Positions 33,006 to 43,328 of a stretch of DNA of 64,000 nucleotides are shown here, piece after piece. The number at the start of each line of letters is the position of its first letter. The first letter of the stretch is position 1. Made by a program: the position numbers and the translations under genes. Source of the stretch: Incurvaria masculella (taxonomy: Eukaryota > Arthropoda > Insecta > Lepidoptera > Incurvariidae); assembly GCA_946894095.1 (NCBI GenBank), contig OX335647.2, positions 14,278,001 to 14,342,000 of the forward strand, given 5' to 3'. The notes beneath the pieces were generated by a model. It had not been told where the DNA came from and did not search any database. It saw only the letters and a program-made list of their open reading frames with translations.

Positions 33006-33600
33006 TGAGAAATTTCCATGTGTTTTGCAAAATTTATTTTATTAACATCCACTGTGCGTTATAAAGCAAAAGAAAAAAAAAACAATAGATATATGTTGTG
33101 TTTTTATTTGCTTTGTTATGCTGACTACTTGGAAGAAATAACAAGAAATGTGAGAAAATATGCCCACTTCGGTCATTTTAAACGACACCAAAAAAAGGTG
33201 GAGGTGCTCAATTCGTCGGAATCTTTTTTTTTTGAGAAAAGCTACAGCTGTGGAATTAGTCATATGGTGCGGATACACCTGAAAATATACAATGATACAT
33301 TTCAGCTTGATAAGTTAAGTACACTTTGAGAAATTAATGAAGAGCTGAGTGCCACCTAGCGTAGGGCAGAGCATTAATTACAGTTATTCGATAAAATTAA
33401 TGAAGGAATGATAAAAGTACAAGTTGGACTCATTATTGTGGAGGGTGCTTTGAAATTAATGAATGCAGGAGACATTTGTAGAAATAATGATTTAAAAAAT
33501 AGTAGTTATTTAAATTATCGCAACTTTATATTATTATTAAATTTTAAAGATAAGTTTATTTCTAACTGAACGGGGATGTTATACCATAAGTACTATCGTG
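33006..33600. other. No gene recognised
   Basis: A 103-codon frame (33018-33329) is lysine- and phenylalanine-rich without a motif; I treat it as chance. Confidence 0.4.
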
Positions 33601-33680
33601 ATATTACTGATATGTGATTATAATTTTTATTGCAAGGCCAATATTACTGATATGTGATTATAATTTTTATTGCAAGGCCA
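33601..33680 (+). repeat. Exact 40-bp tandem duplication
   Basis: 33601-33640 and 33641-33680 are identical by direct comparison. A recent slippage or duplication event in AT-rich DNA. Confidence 0.95.
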
Positions 33681-33894
33681 ATAATAATGTTTGGCCTCGC
33701 CAGGATGTGTTTTGTAACTATATTACGACTTGTAAATTTGTGTGACAAAAAATACAATTATTTTACCGATTTATTTATTAAAACAATCAACGGCGAAAAT
33801 AACTCTCGAAGCTGCAAATCTTATTGATGCATGTTGTCACTGAATTACCAGTATTCCAATGTGATGTGTAGGACCCAGCATGTAAAAATAAACA

Positions 33895-34075
33895 ATGGGC
33901 TCACTGCACATATTCCCGTGCATGTCCTAGTCGCTTCCTAAGGGATTCGTCGTTCGTGGATCCATTACTTACGAGGTGCGAATGTGCATTATAGGAAAGG
34001 TCCCGGTATCTCACATACTTCCTATGTGGTGTTTTGGGCTAACATCCATATCGATTTACAGAAAACATTCATTTC
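33895..34075 (+). mobile_element. SINE family 1, third-type head, short
   Basis: Head: gggctcactgcacatattcc, cgtgcatgtcctag and aagggattcgtcgttcgtgg. The middle of the body is deleted; the tail resumes at ggaaaggtcccgg and gtggtgttttgggctaac. Confidence 0.65.
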
Positions 34076-34885
34076 TAAATAACCAATAATTCGACAGCAC
34101 TAGTGGAACCTCAGTCGTAGCACGATTTGGTACAATGTAACCTGAGGCCATCCAATTAATTTCCTTGCCCTTAACTGCGGTTTTTCCCCCATTCTTCTCC
34201 ACCCACCCCTATACCCCACGCTGCGCCGCGTCAGGTCTAATCGCTTCTCATGTCCCCAAGTTTATTTCTGCCGTCCCGCCACCCCCACCCCCCCCCCCCC
34301 ACCCCGAACCTCTTATATCTGAAAAACTCAGATTTTATCGTCGACGAATTTGTAAGCACTCAATTCAGCCTCTCGGGCAACGAATTAATTTTGAATTAAA
34401 CATGAGGTCGCGGTTCTAGTACCTGGCAGGACCACCGCATTCTCTTTCTTCTCCGAACGAAAAATCTAATAAGTTCCTGTCTCGCTGTAATGGAGAAATG
34501 GAGATTGAGTAAGGCCGGAGGAGGGAGGGGCCGACTTTGAAAGGGTAAACGTGTTTTGGCTTCTGATCGACTTAATGCGGTTAATTCCGTAAAATGTAAA
34601 TGAAATGTTTTCATTTCAATATTAAGCATGAAATATGAGTTGTAGATTCGATTTTAAGAAGGTTATTAATTTTGATCACAGCCAATTTCGCTCTGCAGAA
34701 TTTGAAGAAACGAAATTGCAAAAATAAAAGATATAGCAGCGATAATAGACAAGTACTACGTGCATAAATAAACAAGTAATAATTACGTGTGCCATTTATG
34801 GGTCCTGGTTTGAATAGTATTTTTTTTGTTTGATTTAGATTAGCATTTAATGTAGACACATAATTTACACATTTTCTAGACAGGT
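34076..34885. other. No gene recognised; C-rich run
   Basis: A C-rich low-complexity run lies at 34278-34305. Open frames here have no motif. Confidence 0.4.
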
Positions 34886-35650
34886 GAGGTACTTATCGGA
34901 TCCCTTCTGTATGCTGACGAAGTTGTCCTGAGCGGTAATTTCGAGTTCTCATCTAAATTGGCGTTTACGGAACATCGAAGTTACGTAAATGGACTTGCAA
35001 ATGTTAGTTCGCTTAACGCCCACTGCGCGCGCTCTTCAGTTTCTCCATACATTCGAAAACGCTAGTACATCGGCTTGACGTAAACGCCAATTTCGGTGAG
35101 AAGTGGGACTAAGGACTCTTTAGCATTATGGGCGGAGAAATTGTAGCTGATGGTATCTACCAATAATGATACGTGCAATGCACGTCATTAAATGCAAGTA
35201 AAACTAACGTAGTGGTCTTCGAGAGCGACGAAGTATGCGATGTAAGCATAATAATGAAAGGATAATGAAACTCATTCACCTTAACTATCATTACATTTGT
35301 ATTTGGGAAGAATATGTTTTTCCGTAATGGAAAGAGCGATACAGAAATTAAAACAAGAGCGAGAGATGAGAACAGCAGCCTGAACTCATGTATAGAAGCG
35401 AGATGTGGGTATTGCAGGACAGGAATAAATTTAGATTAAATGCTATAGAAATGCGTGCCCTCCGAAAAGTTTGCAAAGTAAGTTTGGGGTACAGGATCCG
35501 CAATGTTATAGAGCGGTGTCAACTGAAAGAAGACATAGTGACGAGATTTGGGATGGTTATGTTGAGGTGGTTTGGACATGTAGAGCGAATGAGGGACGAG
35601 AGATTGACGAAACGGATTTACAAAGCCGAAGTGAGTGGGATAATATGTAC
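34886..35650 (+). pseudogene. Non-LTR reverse transcriptase remnant, MITE-interrupted
   Basis: Before the insertion the frame reads SLLYADEVVLSG, the catalytic YADD box with D changed to E. After the MITE at 34946-35102 it resumes with LNASKTNVVVFE (about 35191), then RSEMWVLQDRNKFRLNAIEM (about 35393) and RFGMVMLRWFGHVERM and RLTKRIYKAEV up to about 35633. These are consecutive segments of the endonuclease/reverse-transcriptase ORF I recall from many insect non-LTR elements. Frameshifts, the mutated active site and the insertion make it dead. A MITE replaces its 3' end at 35651. Confidence 0.85.
34946..35102. mobile_element. MITE with TTGGCGTTTACG ends, copy 2 (157 bp)
   Basis: Terminal inverted repeats of about 24 bp: ttctcatctaaattggcg at the left and cgccaatttcggtgagaa at the right. 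The interior matches the reverse complement of 6181-6340. It interrupts the reverse-transcriptase remnant just after the YADD box. The target duplication is not clear. Confidence 0.8.
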
Positions 35651-35745
35651 CTTAGCTTGTATTTCACCTTGTGCTCATTTTTCTTAATCGACACTTAAAG
35701 GGCCTTTATTATTAAAGTGCTTATTATCTTGTACCGATTGCTAGT
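35651..35745. mobile_element. MITE C, left half
   Basis: Shares cttaatcgacacttaaaggg, ctttattattaaagtgc and ttatcttgtac with the paired copies at 46690-47076. The right half is missing. Confidence 0.6.
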
Positions 35746-35959
35746 TGGTCTTCTATTCATGACATAGATTTAAATTTAGCAAATTCAATTTCTGGACCAG
35801 CTGCAGGAGCACGAACGAACGATACGGCTCGAATAAGATCGATAGATCTCGTTTCCGTTCGCAAGATAAGCGCTACAAAAACTCGTTCATCGTTCGATCC
35901 ATCCGTATCGCTGCGTCCCGTTGCTGGTATTCGTTTTTATTTAATTACGTGTATCCGTC
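35746..35959. other. No feature recognised
   Basis: Short spacer. Confidence 0.35.
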
Positions 35960-36074
35960 CAGTGAAACAACAGGAATATTTCAGTCAAGAAAACAGTATT
36001 AGAACCGCTATAAAACTATTTTCTCGACTGAAACATTCCTGATTCCTGAGCAGGGAATTTCAAGAATAGGCCTA
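35960..36074. mobile_element. CAG-flanked foldback MITE, variant, partial
   Basis: Contains ttcagtcaagaaaaca and ttttctcgactgaa arms and ends ttcaagaataggccta, followed by CAG (36075-36077). It pairs best with the variant at 50544-50683. The left end is unclear. Confidence 0.55.
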
Positions 36075-36269
36075 CAGATCGAAGTCTTAAAGTAACTACT
36101 ATGTCGGCACGGCAGCAACCTGCGCTTTGTAACTATGGTTTTATAAGCGGCTCAGCCTGTGCAGCTTTGTATTAGATGCCTTTCTATACAAATCTTCCTT
36201 TCCGTTGTTCTTTTCACTGAATTCAACCGTATTCATTGGCATTTTTAAGGCGATTGTTAAAGTAAGGCT

Positions 36270-36445
36270 TACATGTTTAGCCCCGCTCCGTTCATGCACC
36301 ACATATTTTTTTTTTCTGAGTTGGATCATGCGTTCCATTGTTCTGAATTCATCTAAAACAGTATCTCAGAACATGGGTGGCCGTTTTTATCCGTTGAGGC
36401 TGGTCGTGGTTCTGATTCCACGTAAAACTGAAGGCCCTTTTACTG
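36270..36445 (+). mobile_element. SINE family 1, chimeric fragment
   Basis: The first part is like the region after the tRNA head (ttcatgcacca, ttttctgagttggatca). The second part is like the region after the 5S head (gaggctggtcgtggttctga, ttccacgtaaaactga). The rest of the body is missing. Confidence 0.5.
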
Positions 36446-36914
36446 ATATCTATAATCTAAATCTTCAGAAAAAGAAGTAAATAATTGCAAAAGCTCATTG
36501 TTTAGACTAGTCAAAAGGAATTGGATCTGGTTTCCCTTAAGTTAGATAAAAATATCAGCCGATATTCTCAGTCCGTCAGACCTCTGCTAATTAGCATTAG
36601 TTCGGAGGGGCGAGGAGGGGCGACGCGGCTGGCGTGGTGGAGGTGGAGCCTCAGGTGAGGGCGGGAGGGCTTCAGATGCCACAAATTTGCATTAGAACGC
36701 ATTGCATTCCATGAAAGTAGCCCCAGCACCACTTCTCACCTCCGCACTACTCCAGTGCGCAGGTTTCATGGCGGCGGCCGCGCTTCGCTCCGCCATTTAT
36801 TCATGTCTCAAACTTCCAGTTACGTGGAAGTTAACAACTATTACCCAATTTAATTATCAAATAGTAATGTACTATTGTCAGTGTGGTGCAATGATAATTA
36901 AATACAATAAACAC
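36446..36914. other. No gene recognised; G-rich patch 36600-36675
   Basis: A strongly G-rich patch on the plus strand. No supported ORF. Confidence 0.4.
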
Positions 36915-37040
36915 CCAAAGGTCGGCTGGACGAAATCTCTTCGAGGGATAAGCCCGCCTTTGCGTTGTTATTGCACTATACTTTCTTTTGTAAATTGTTT
37001 TTTTTTGTGGCGTAATAAAGAATTTTCAATCAATCAATAA
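36915..37040 (+). mobile_element. Non-LTR retrotransposon 3' UTR fragment
   Basis: Reads ggtcggctggacgaaatctc, gggataagcccgcctttg, then gtaataaagaatttt and a short (AATC)n end. This is the typical 3' end I recall for a lepidopteran non-LTR family. No coding part remains. The TIR element at 37041 starts directly after its AATC tail. Confidence 0.65.
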
Positions 37041-37778
37041 ACGCCAATTATCCGGATCAGTTGGGACTGAAGGCAATCAAGATAATAGAATATGGTCTCT
37101 TAGGAAAATAAAAGAAAGAAATTAATTACTTACTTGTTTGAGTATATAAATTTCATACATGATACTTACAACTAAACTACATACACTTTGTATTAATTCA
37201 AAATAGTAAACCTTGATTCTTTGCGTGCAAGGTGCTTTCGGATCTTTGAGACAATCCAGATAACAGGTCAAATCCGCATAATCGGTGTTCGGATATCGGC
37301 GTTGTCCTGTTATGTTGTTAGCAAGCAAAACAACAGGATTACTCATCAAAATATGTCGACGCTGCTACCACACCATAATGAAAATCATCAAGAAATATTA
37401 GGAAGTAAACAAATAAATTAATATTTTGGGTAACTAGGTTATAAAGATAAAAAATAATGTGTAATAAGGAATGAAAGTAGGTTCATGCAGTACCTACTCG
37501 TCTCAAATGACCACCGCCAGTGTAGAATTTTTAATTATTTAATTTTAATTGAAGTACCATATATTTTATTTCAAAACATTTTTTAACGAGGTAGACATTA
37601 TAGTTACTGCAGTGTGTATGTAGTTTACAAAAGTGTATGTAGTTTAGTTGTAAGTATCATGTATGAAATTTATATACTCAAACAAGTAAGTAATTAATTT
37701 CTTTCTTTTATTTTCCTAAGAGACCATATTCTATTATCTTGATTGCCTTCAGTCCCAACTGATCCGGATAATTGGCGT
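37041..37778. mobile_element. 738-bp element with about 149-bp identical TIRs
   Basis: 37041-37189 and 37630-37778 are inverted repeats I could match base for base (outer end acgccaattatccggatcag). The 440-bp centre includes an inverted ccttgattctttgcgtgcaagg-like stretch but no transposase frame. It is a non-autonomous DNA transposon. The near-perfect arms suggest recent activity or gene conversion. A target duplication is not evident. Confidence 0.85.
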
Positions 37779-37789
37779 ACAGGAAAAAA

Positions 37790-37866
37790 AAAAAATGACG
37801 AATCCGAGTGTGTAATATACATCTAATGGAGGAAATAAAGAAACTGAAACTGAAACTGAAACTGCT
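37790..37866 (+). mobile_element. Non-LTR 3' end with (AAACTG)n tail
   Basis: Reads acatctaatggaggaaataa and then four AAACTG units (37840-37864). The same 3' end occurs reversed in the insertion at 59799-60230. Confidence 0.6.
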
Positions 37867-38375
37867 CGTTTTAGGTTTTTGAATGATCTTAGGTCACTCA
37901 TGAAAATCAAATAGGCATCATTAATTAGATTACAAAGCGCTTGAAGAGGCAGTGATTACGAATTACAATGAATATTTTATGCAATAATAAACATATTTTC
38001 TTAGAATATATTTTTAAGCATTTTATGGGTTTATGAGAATTTCTGCATCAACATAACGTCAAAATTGCAGCTGTATACTATATGATTTGAGATTACCGTG
38101 GTTAACACTCATTTTAGGGTTCGTAAGAACGGCTTAGTATTGGCGTGTCGATGATATGATTTGCTGCTGCAAGCTTGCATACTTAAGCAAAATGTGGTTT
38201 TTAAGGTCCATATACATAAGTTAAGCGTACAATATAACTATATAGGTAGATCGGAAAAGGAGGTGGGAATGTACCACCGCACCTTGCGTCGTGCGCACAA
38301 GAATAGGGTCTAATGATGCCCTGCAAGAGGACCGTTAATTCTTCACAGCGCTTGTCTTATATTCTCTGAAAATAG
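37867..38375. other. No gene recognised
   Basis: AT-rich spacer with no assigned feature. Confidence 0.4.
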
Positions 38376-38943
38376 TAGTACGAGAGCGGACTGTAGGAAA
38401 TCCTACGTCATCGAACGACAACATGAGACCTTATTTATAGAATAGAATAGGCTTTCTAAAAATAAAGGGGAGGCTTGAAAATCTGGAGCATTTTGTGCAG
38501 TGAATTAAAAACAACGCTACAATTTATGGATAAACACACCACATGTTAATTTTTTGCAAAATAAATATTTATTGGAAACAGGAAACGGGCGTATCCGAAA
38601 TGGCGACTGAAGCAGGTTTACAGGAATATCTAATGGTGTTATTTTTATTTAGTTAGTCGATGACGTATTTTCAATAGTTTTCACCATTCTAAAATTGCCT
38701 GACTCCAGAAAGTACCAAGATAGGACGAGGCAACTTTCATTTGTAATTTACTTGACGTACGTGGTGAATGACGTAAATTCACCAAAAAAATCGATTTAAA
38801 ATGATCTACTGCACAAATCCCTCCAGGTTTCGCTGAGGAAAATCTGTATTTTTAAGGCAGCCTATTCTATTATGGACAACCACGAATAGTTCTTATGCTG
38901 TTTGTCGATGACGTAGGGTTTACTATTGTGCGCTCTCGTACTA
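38376..38943. mobile_element. 568-bp TIR element without transposase
   Basis: Ends are tagtacgagagcg and cgctctcgtacta. Imperfect inverted repeats extend about 50 bp (cctacgtcatcga with tcgatgacgtagg) and weakly further inward (gaatagaataggct with agcctattctatt). No ORF. A TA duplication is possible but not clear. Confidence 0.75.
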
Positions 38944-39049
38944 TAAAGTTTAGTTTCATGTAAGAAACGTAACATCGTTGGCACGGAATCCCGAGGAATG
39001 TTTAACGCATCTTAGACAACAGTCAATATGCAGCAGATAAAAATAATGA

Positions 39050-39340
39050 AATTGGACTCACTGCATTTCTTCCAGTGCATTCGGAAGAGGCGACTATGGG
39101 ATTCGTCGTAAGTGGTTCGGATTCCACGTAAAATCTTATTTCCTTACTAGTCATCATCCTTATCCCGCCCGGGTTGGACTATCGCATTGAACTAACGCCG
39201 GTCGGAGCGGTAAGGATAATATAATTGTCCTGTTTTACTACTCAGTTATATGTAAAATGCAATAGAGAAAGGTCCTGGCTAGGAACCTAGTTTCCACGTG
39301 TTGTGTTGGGTTAATATCATGATGTGGTTTTTTATAGCTA
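39050..39340 (+). mobile_element. SINE family 1, third-type head
   Basis: Head: ggactcactgcatttcttcc, aagaggcgactatgggattc and gtcgtaagtgg. The shared body follows: ttcggattccacgtaaaat, cccgcccgggttgg, gtcggagcgg and gaaaggtcctggc. The tail (gttgggttaatatcatgatg) meets an oppositely oriented copy tail to tail. Confidence 0.75.
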
Positions 39341-39345
39341 ATACC

Positions 39346-39965
39346 AAACCGGCCATAATGATATTAACCTAACACACCACATGGTATAGTGCCATACCAG
39401 GACCTTCCTTATATTTGTCGGCTAAATTGAACTGGATCGAAAAACCTGCCAAGTGCGAGTCGGACTCGCACACAAAGGGTTCCGTACCATCAACACCAAA
39501 AAAATCACGTTTTTTAATTTTATTTATACCTTTAATTTTTATTATTTTACCTATTTGTTGTTATAGCGGAAGAATAAATATACACTCTGTGAAAACTTCA
39601 GCTGCCTAGCTATATTACGGTTCATGAGATACAGCCATGTGACAGACAAACGGACGGACGGACGGACAGCGGAGGCTTAGTAATAGGGTTCCGTTTTCAC
39701 CCTTTGGGTACGAAACCCTGAAAGCGACCATTTTCATTGCCGCTTCGACCATCGCTTATTCAATGCGATGGAACCAACTAGGGCGGGATTGACCCTACCA
39801 CCTAGTAAGTAACTGTAACTCCCTAACAGTTTTCGTGAAATTCCAACCACGACCAGCATTAACGGTTGAAAACCGTCACCCATCTTAGTTTCTTCACCCA
39901 CGTTATCGAATCGCGGGGCGTCCCCCAACTGGGCTACCGAGGCTAATATTAATTCGTGTTCAGTG
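39346..39965 (-). mobile_element. SINE family 1, 5S-like head, split by nested element
   Basis: Tail and body lie at 39346-39438 (ataatgatattaacctaaca, gtgccataccaggaccttcc, aactggatcg). The body and head resume at 39720-39965 (cattgccgcttcgaccatcg, gggcgggattgaccctacc). The minus-strand head keeps actaagatgggtgacg, resembling the 5S intermediate element. A (CCGT)n element separates the halves. Confidence 0.75.
39440..39719 (-). mobile_element. (CCGT)n element nested in a SINE
   Basis: Complete minus-strand copy from aaaacctgccaagtgcgagt to ttgggtacgaaaccct, including the gtgcgagtcggactcgcac hairpin and a short GACG run. It splits the SINE at its TTTTC/GAAAA stretch, so it is younger than that SINE. 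Confidence 0.8.
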
Positions 39966-40384
39966 ACCATTTACAAATTATGATTCGCTTGTTATGACAA
40001 GTTTAAAGTGCCAGATCACACGACACACGAAGCAAAATCAAACGCTACTACCTATACTGTAGTTGCGCGAATTTGAACCTCGATTGCTTTCGAAGCCCGT
40101 ACCGTAATTCTCTTGAAACTCAAATTTACAGGCAGTTCCAACTGAAATGTGTTTACATCTGTGAAGTGATCCAATAACGAGCCAATTAGACTAAGTGTGC
40201 TGGCAACATTGAGTAGTGGTAGGTAGCTACACTTGCGTTGCCTTCGGTTCGATGTACTTAGCGAATGTGCGTGATGTACACTCACCGTCACCATATGAAT
40301 AAAATTTACGACATTAACTGACTGACGGATATTGGTGTATGCTGAATTATTATTTTGAATAGATGACCGAGCGTAGCGAAGGTC
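39966..40384. other. No gene recognised
   Basis: No supported feature. Confidence 0.4.
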
Positions 40385-40640
40385 TCCGTTTTAATATTGG
40401 GCAAAAATGCTTTCGTATGTCAGGCTGTTTTCCTTTACAAGTCGCATTTCTTATTAATCGATTCGCTTGAAATTTTATAAGCAGGTTCAATATTAAATAG
40501 ATTTTTTTAATAGAGCCAGTTTTTGAAAATTTTTCAAAATGGCGGAGTATTTTTTAAGTAAGTTGTTTTCCTCGGTCGCATTTCTTAATAGTTTCTATTG
40601 AAATTTAGCAATTAGGTTAGATCATTCATAGTCGAGCCAG
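40385..40640 (+). repeat. Interspersed repeat H, copy 2, internally repeated
   Basis: tattgggcaaaaatgctttc matches 24880. The phrase gtcgcatttctta recurs at about 40441 and 40577, and gagccagttttt recurs too, so the unit seems duplicated within the copy. Confidence 0.55.
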
Positions 40641-42150
40641 TTTTTCAAAAATTCAAAATTTTTTAATAAAAAAAATTGCCAAAAACGACAGATTCGCGAG
40701 GTTGTAGAGAGCCATTAGTTTTAGTTATGAATACTAAAGGAGCAAGCGGTAGAAAATAAGGACAAATTTGGCTCAAGGTTTCACTTTGAGGCCGAATAAA
40801 AGTAAATATTATTCTTTACTCCCCCTTCAAGGTAAGTTGGCACTTGTATTTCGGTATTTATTTTACATAAAAGCCGTAATTTGGGTGCGCTATTCGTTAG
40901 AATGGGTGGTGATAATTATTTCTCGAGGTATTTATGCAAAATTAGCCTTTTTCAACACAATATATATTTTTTTAATGGAGGGTTAGTATAGTTTTTCTTA
41001 TTTATTTATAATATTTAGTCGCAGCTTTATTAATTAAATTTTCATGAACTATTTTACTGAAAATTCAAATAATTTCTTAATTTTGTTCTTAAAATGTTTT
41101 TAAATTTTTAATAATGTTTTACAATTTTTTTAATCTGATAACTTTTGAATATTTAAACTTAATAAACAAAAATTTTCTATTGAATTTTTTCGAGCGTAAT
41201 GAAGTACATGTATGTATATGTAAAAAAACTAATAAACTATGTACAGTAATGTAATGACCTAAAACACAATGTACATAATAAGTAACAGTGTTCTGAATGT
41301 ATGGCATCAAATTGTATATCATGTACCAGTGTTTGTGCCACAAAATAAGTAATATACCATCGTAGATTAATTAGTTCCGGATTATTATTGCTCTTCAATA
41401 TCATGTACGTAGCCGTATTGTTATATCATCCAAATATATTAGTTTACAGATAAACGTATGTTACGTTTATTTACCAGAGTAAATAATTTTATTGGCGTAA
41501 TAAATGTTATTACCCTTCAAAGAAGAAGAAAAAAAATTAAACAAGACTAAAATCGGTCCGTATATATCAAGGTACATCGCCAAAATGTCTACACTCTTTC
41601 CATCGATAGCGCAAAAAACAAATTATCTTTGCCCGAAAATAGTTGAAGTGCCCAAGCAATCATTTCTCGCGCCTTACACTACTTTGCGCACATGGTGATG
41701 ACATTTTTTTTTATTTTACAAAGATTTTATAAATAAATAAAAGTTTATTGCCATATTTTTAATCGATAATAAAAACAACGTAATCGGCTTTCTTAGAACC
41801 ACTCGCTTGGAGCTTTATCCTTTGACCCAATTACTTTATACATAAAACATTAACTTATGTGTGATTGTTTGGAGTAAACTCGGACCTAAGACCGGAGTAA
41901 TCAAGCTAGCAGTATCGCCGCTTTGTTTGACTGTACATACACTATGCGATTGTGCTAATAGGATCAAACTCACCGAACTTTATATTTTGCCTGAAACTTT
42001 GCTTGTTGAATAATAATTTGCCAACGGGCGACTGAAAGTTGTATGAAGACCGTCATTTGGAAATCCTGCAAATGGGCCTGAACTTTATCATATCAAACGT
42101 AGATTCGTGTAGACATATTTGTCCTAAATTACATTAAATGAGTACATTTC
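40641..42150. other. No gene recognised; very AT-rich
   Basis: Low-complexity AT-rich DNA; the open frames are compositional. Confidence 0.4.
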
Positions 42151-42532
42151 AGCCTCAGTGGCCCAGTGGCGCGACACTTCGGCGATCGCTCTCCGAAGTT
42201 AAGCAACGCTGGGTCCGGTCTGGTCTTGGATGGGTGACCATTAGACCGTTGAGAGAGGCTGGCCGTGGTTCGGATTCCACGTTAAACTGTAGGTCCCCTT
42301 CCTTACTTACTAGGTGGTAGGGTTAATCCCGCCCGGGTTGGTACCATCGCATTGAATGAACGATGGTCGAAGCGGCAATGAAAATTGTCCGTGTTTTCCA
42401 TCCAGTTCAATGTAGCCGAGGAATATAAGGAAGGTCCTGGCATGGCACCTAGTTCCCATGTGGTGTGTTGGGCTAATACCATGACAGAAGGTGTGGTATT
42501 AGCCATCATGTCCAGTCACATAAAAAAAAAAT
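42151..42532 (+). mobile_element. SINE family 1, 5S rRNA-like head, full length
   Basis: The head (42160-42260) contains ccgaagttaagcaacgctgg and ggtcttggatgggtgacca. These correspond in order and spacing to the A box and intermediate element of 5S rRNA, the internal promoter read via TFIIIA. The body then matches the tRNA-headed SINEs from gtggttcggattccacg onward (cccgcccgggttggtacc, gaaggtcctggcatggcacc). The tail has a perfect hairpin (ggctaatacc ... ggtattagcc) and a poly-A end. Confidence 0.85.
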
Positions 42533-42774
42533 TGCAGATAGATGTAGAATACATATCTAAAACTAATTCAAAATGTTTATTGGGCACCACGAAAACGAAA
42601 CTGATGCAATAAGCCCAATTTATTTTACTTAGTTTGCTCATGCCAGTCTATTAGCGCTACCGAGATGGTAGCACGGTCGGACGGAATTTTGCGGAACGAG
42701 CAAAATTACAATATAATATATTTTCGATCACAAAATTTACACGTTCGTACGGTTGTGATTTCTAATTCGAGCAG
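42533..42774. other. No feature recognised
   Basis: Spacer between a SINE and a foldback element. Confidence 0.35.
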
Positions 42775-42991
42775 CAGGTCTATTCCTGGCATTCAGTAAT
42801 CAGGAATCAGGAATCCTGATTCTAGAAAACCGCTTTTGTAGCTGTTTTCAAAGCGATTTTCTTGACTAAAATATTCCGGAGCATGGTCTTTTTAATCAAT
42901 CAAGGTTTTCCGTAGAAAAAATCGCTATAAAAGCGGTTTTCTAGACTCAGGATTCCTGATTCCTGATTACTGAATACCAGGAATAGACCTG
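42775..42991. mobile_element. CAG-flanked foldback MITE, copy 4 (217 bp, best preserved)
   Basis: Arms of nearly 100 bp: caggtctattcctggcattc and tctagaaaaccgctttt at the left; aaaagcggttttctaga and ccaggaatagacctg at the right. Direct CAG triplets flank it (42772-42774 and 42992-42994). No ORF. Confidence 0.9.
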
Positions 42992-43328
42992 CAGAACTCG
43001 GGCTAAGTTTGAGTTGCATAGGAAAGAGAGCGTTTGGGTCAATCAAATTGCAGCTATTTCTAACAAGAAGTCTGGTGACAGCAAGATATAAATGTTTATT
43101 AGTATGGCAAATGGAGTTTAGAGAGGAGCCGTCGGGCATTCAAAGTTTTTCGGTTTCGAGTAAAAAAGGTAGTTATTTTTTCAATTACATTCGTCGAAAA
43201 AACCCATATTTTCCTTTTTTTAGATGTTTTTAAACTTACAATGAAAAAGGAGTGGGACAGATATTTTTGAGGATTTCTGGATTACAATCTTGATAACGAT
43301 CAGCCATCCCAGGCGCAGCGCAGTTCAG
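42992..43328. other. No gene recognised
   Basis: A 74-codon frame at 43009-43233 has no motif. Confidence 0.35.

Noticed and set aside
33018..33329. 103-codon open frame
   Set aside because: Biased K, F and Y composition in AT-rich DNA; no motif, start context or homolog I can name.
42160..42260. Genuine 5S rRNA gene
   Set aside because: Only the internal promoter region resembles 5S; the 3' part of the RNA is replaced by SINE body.
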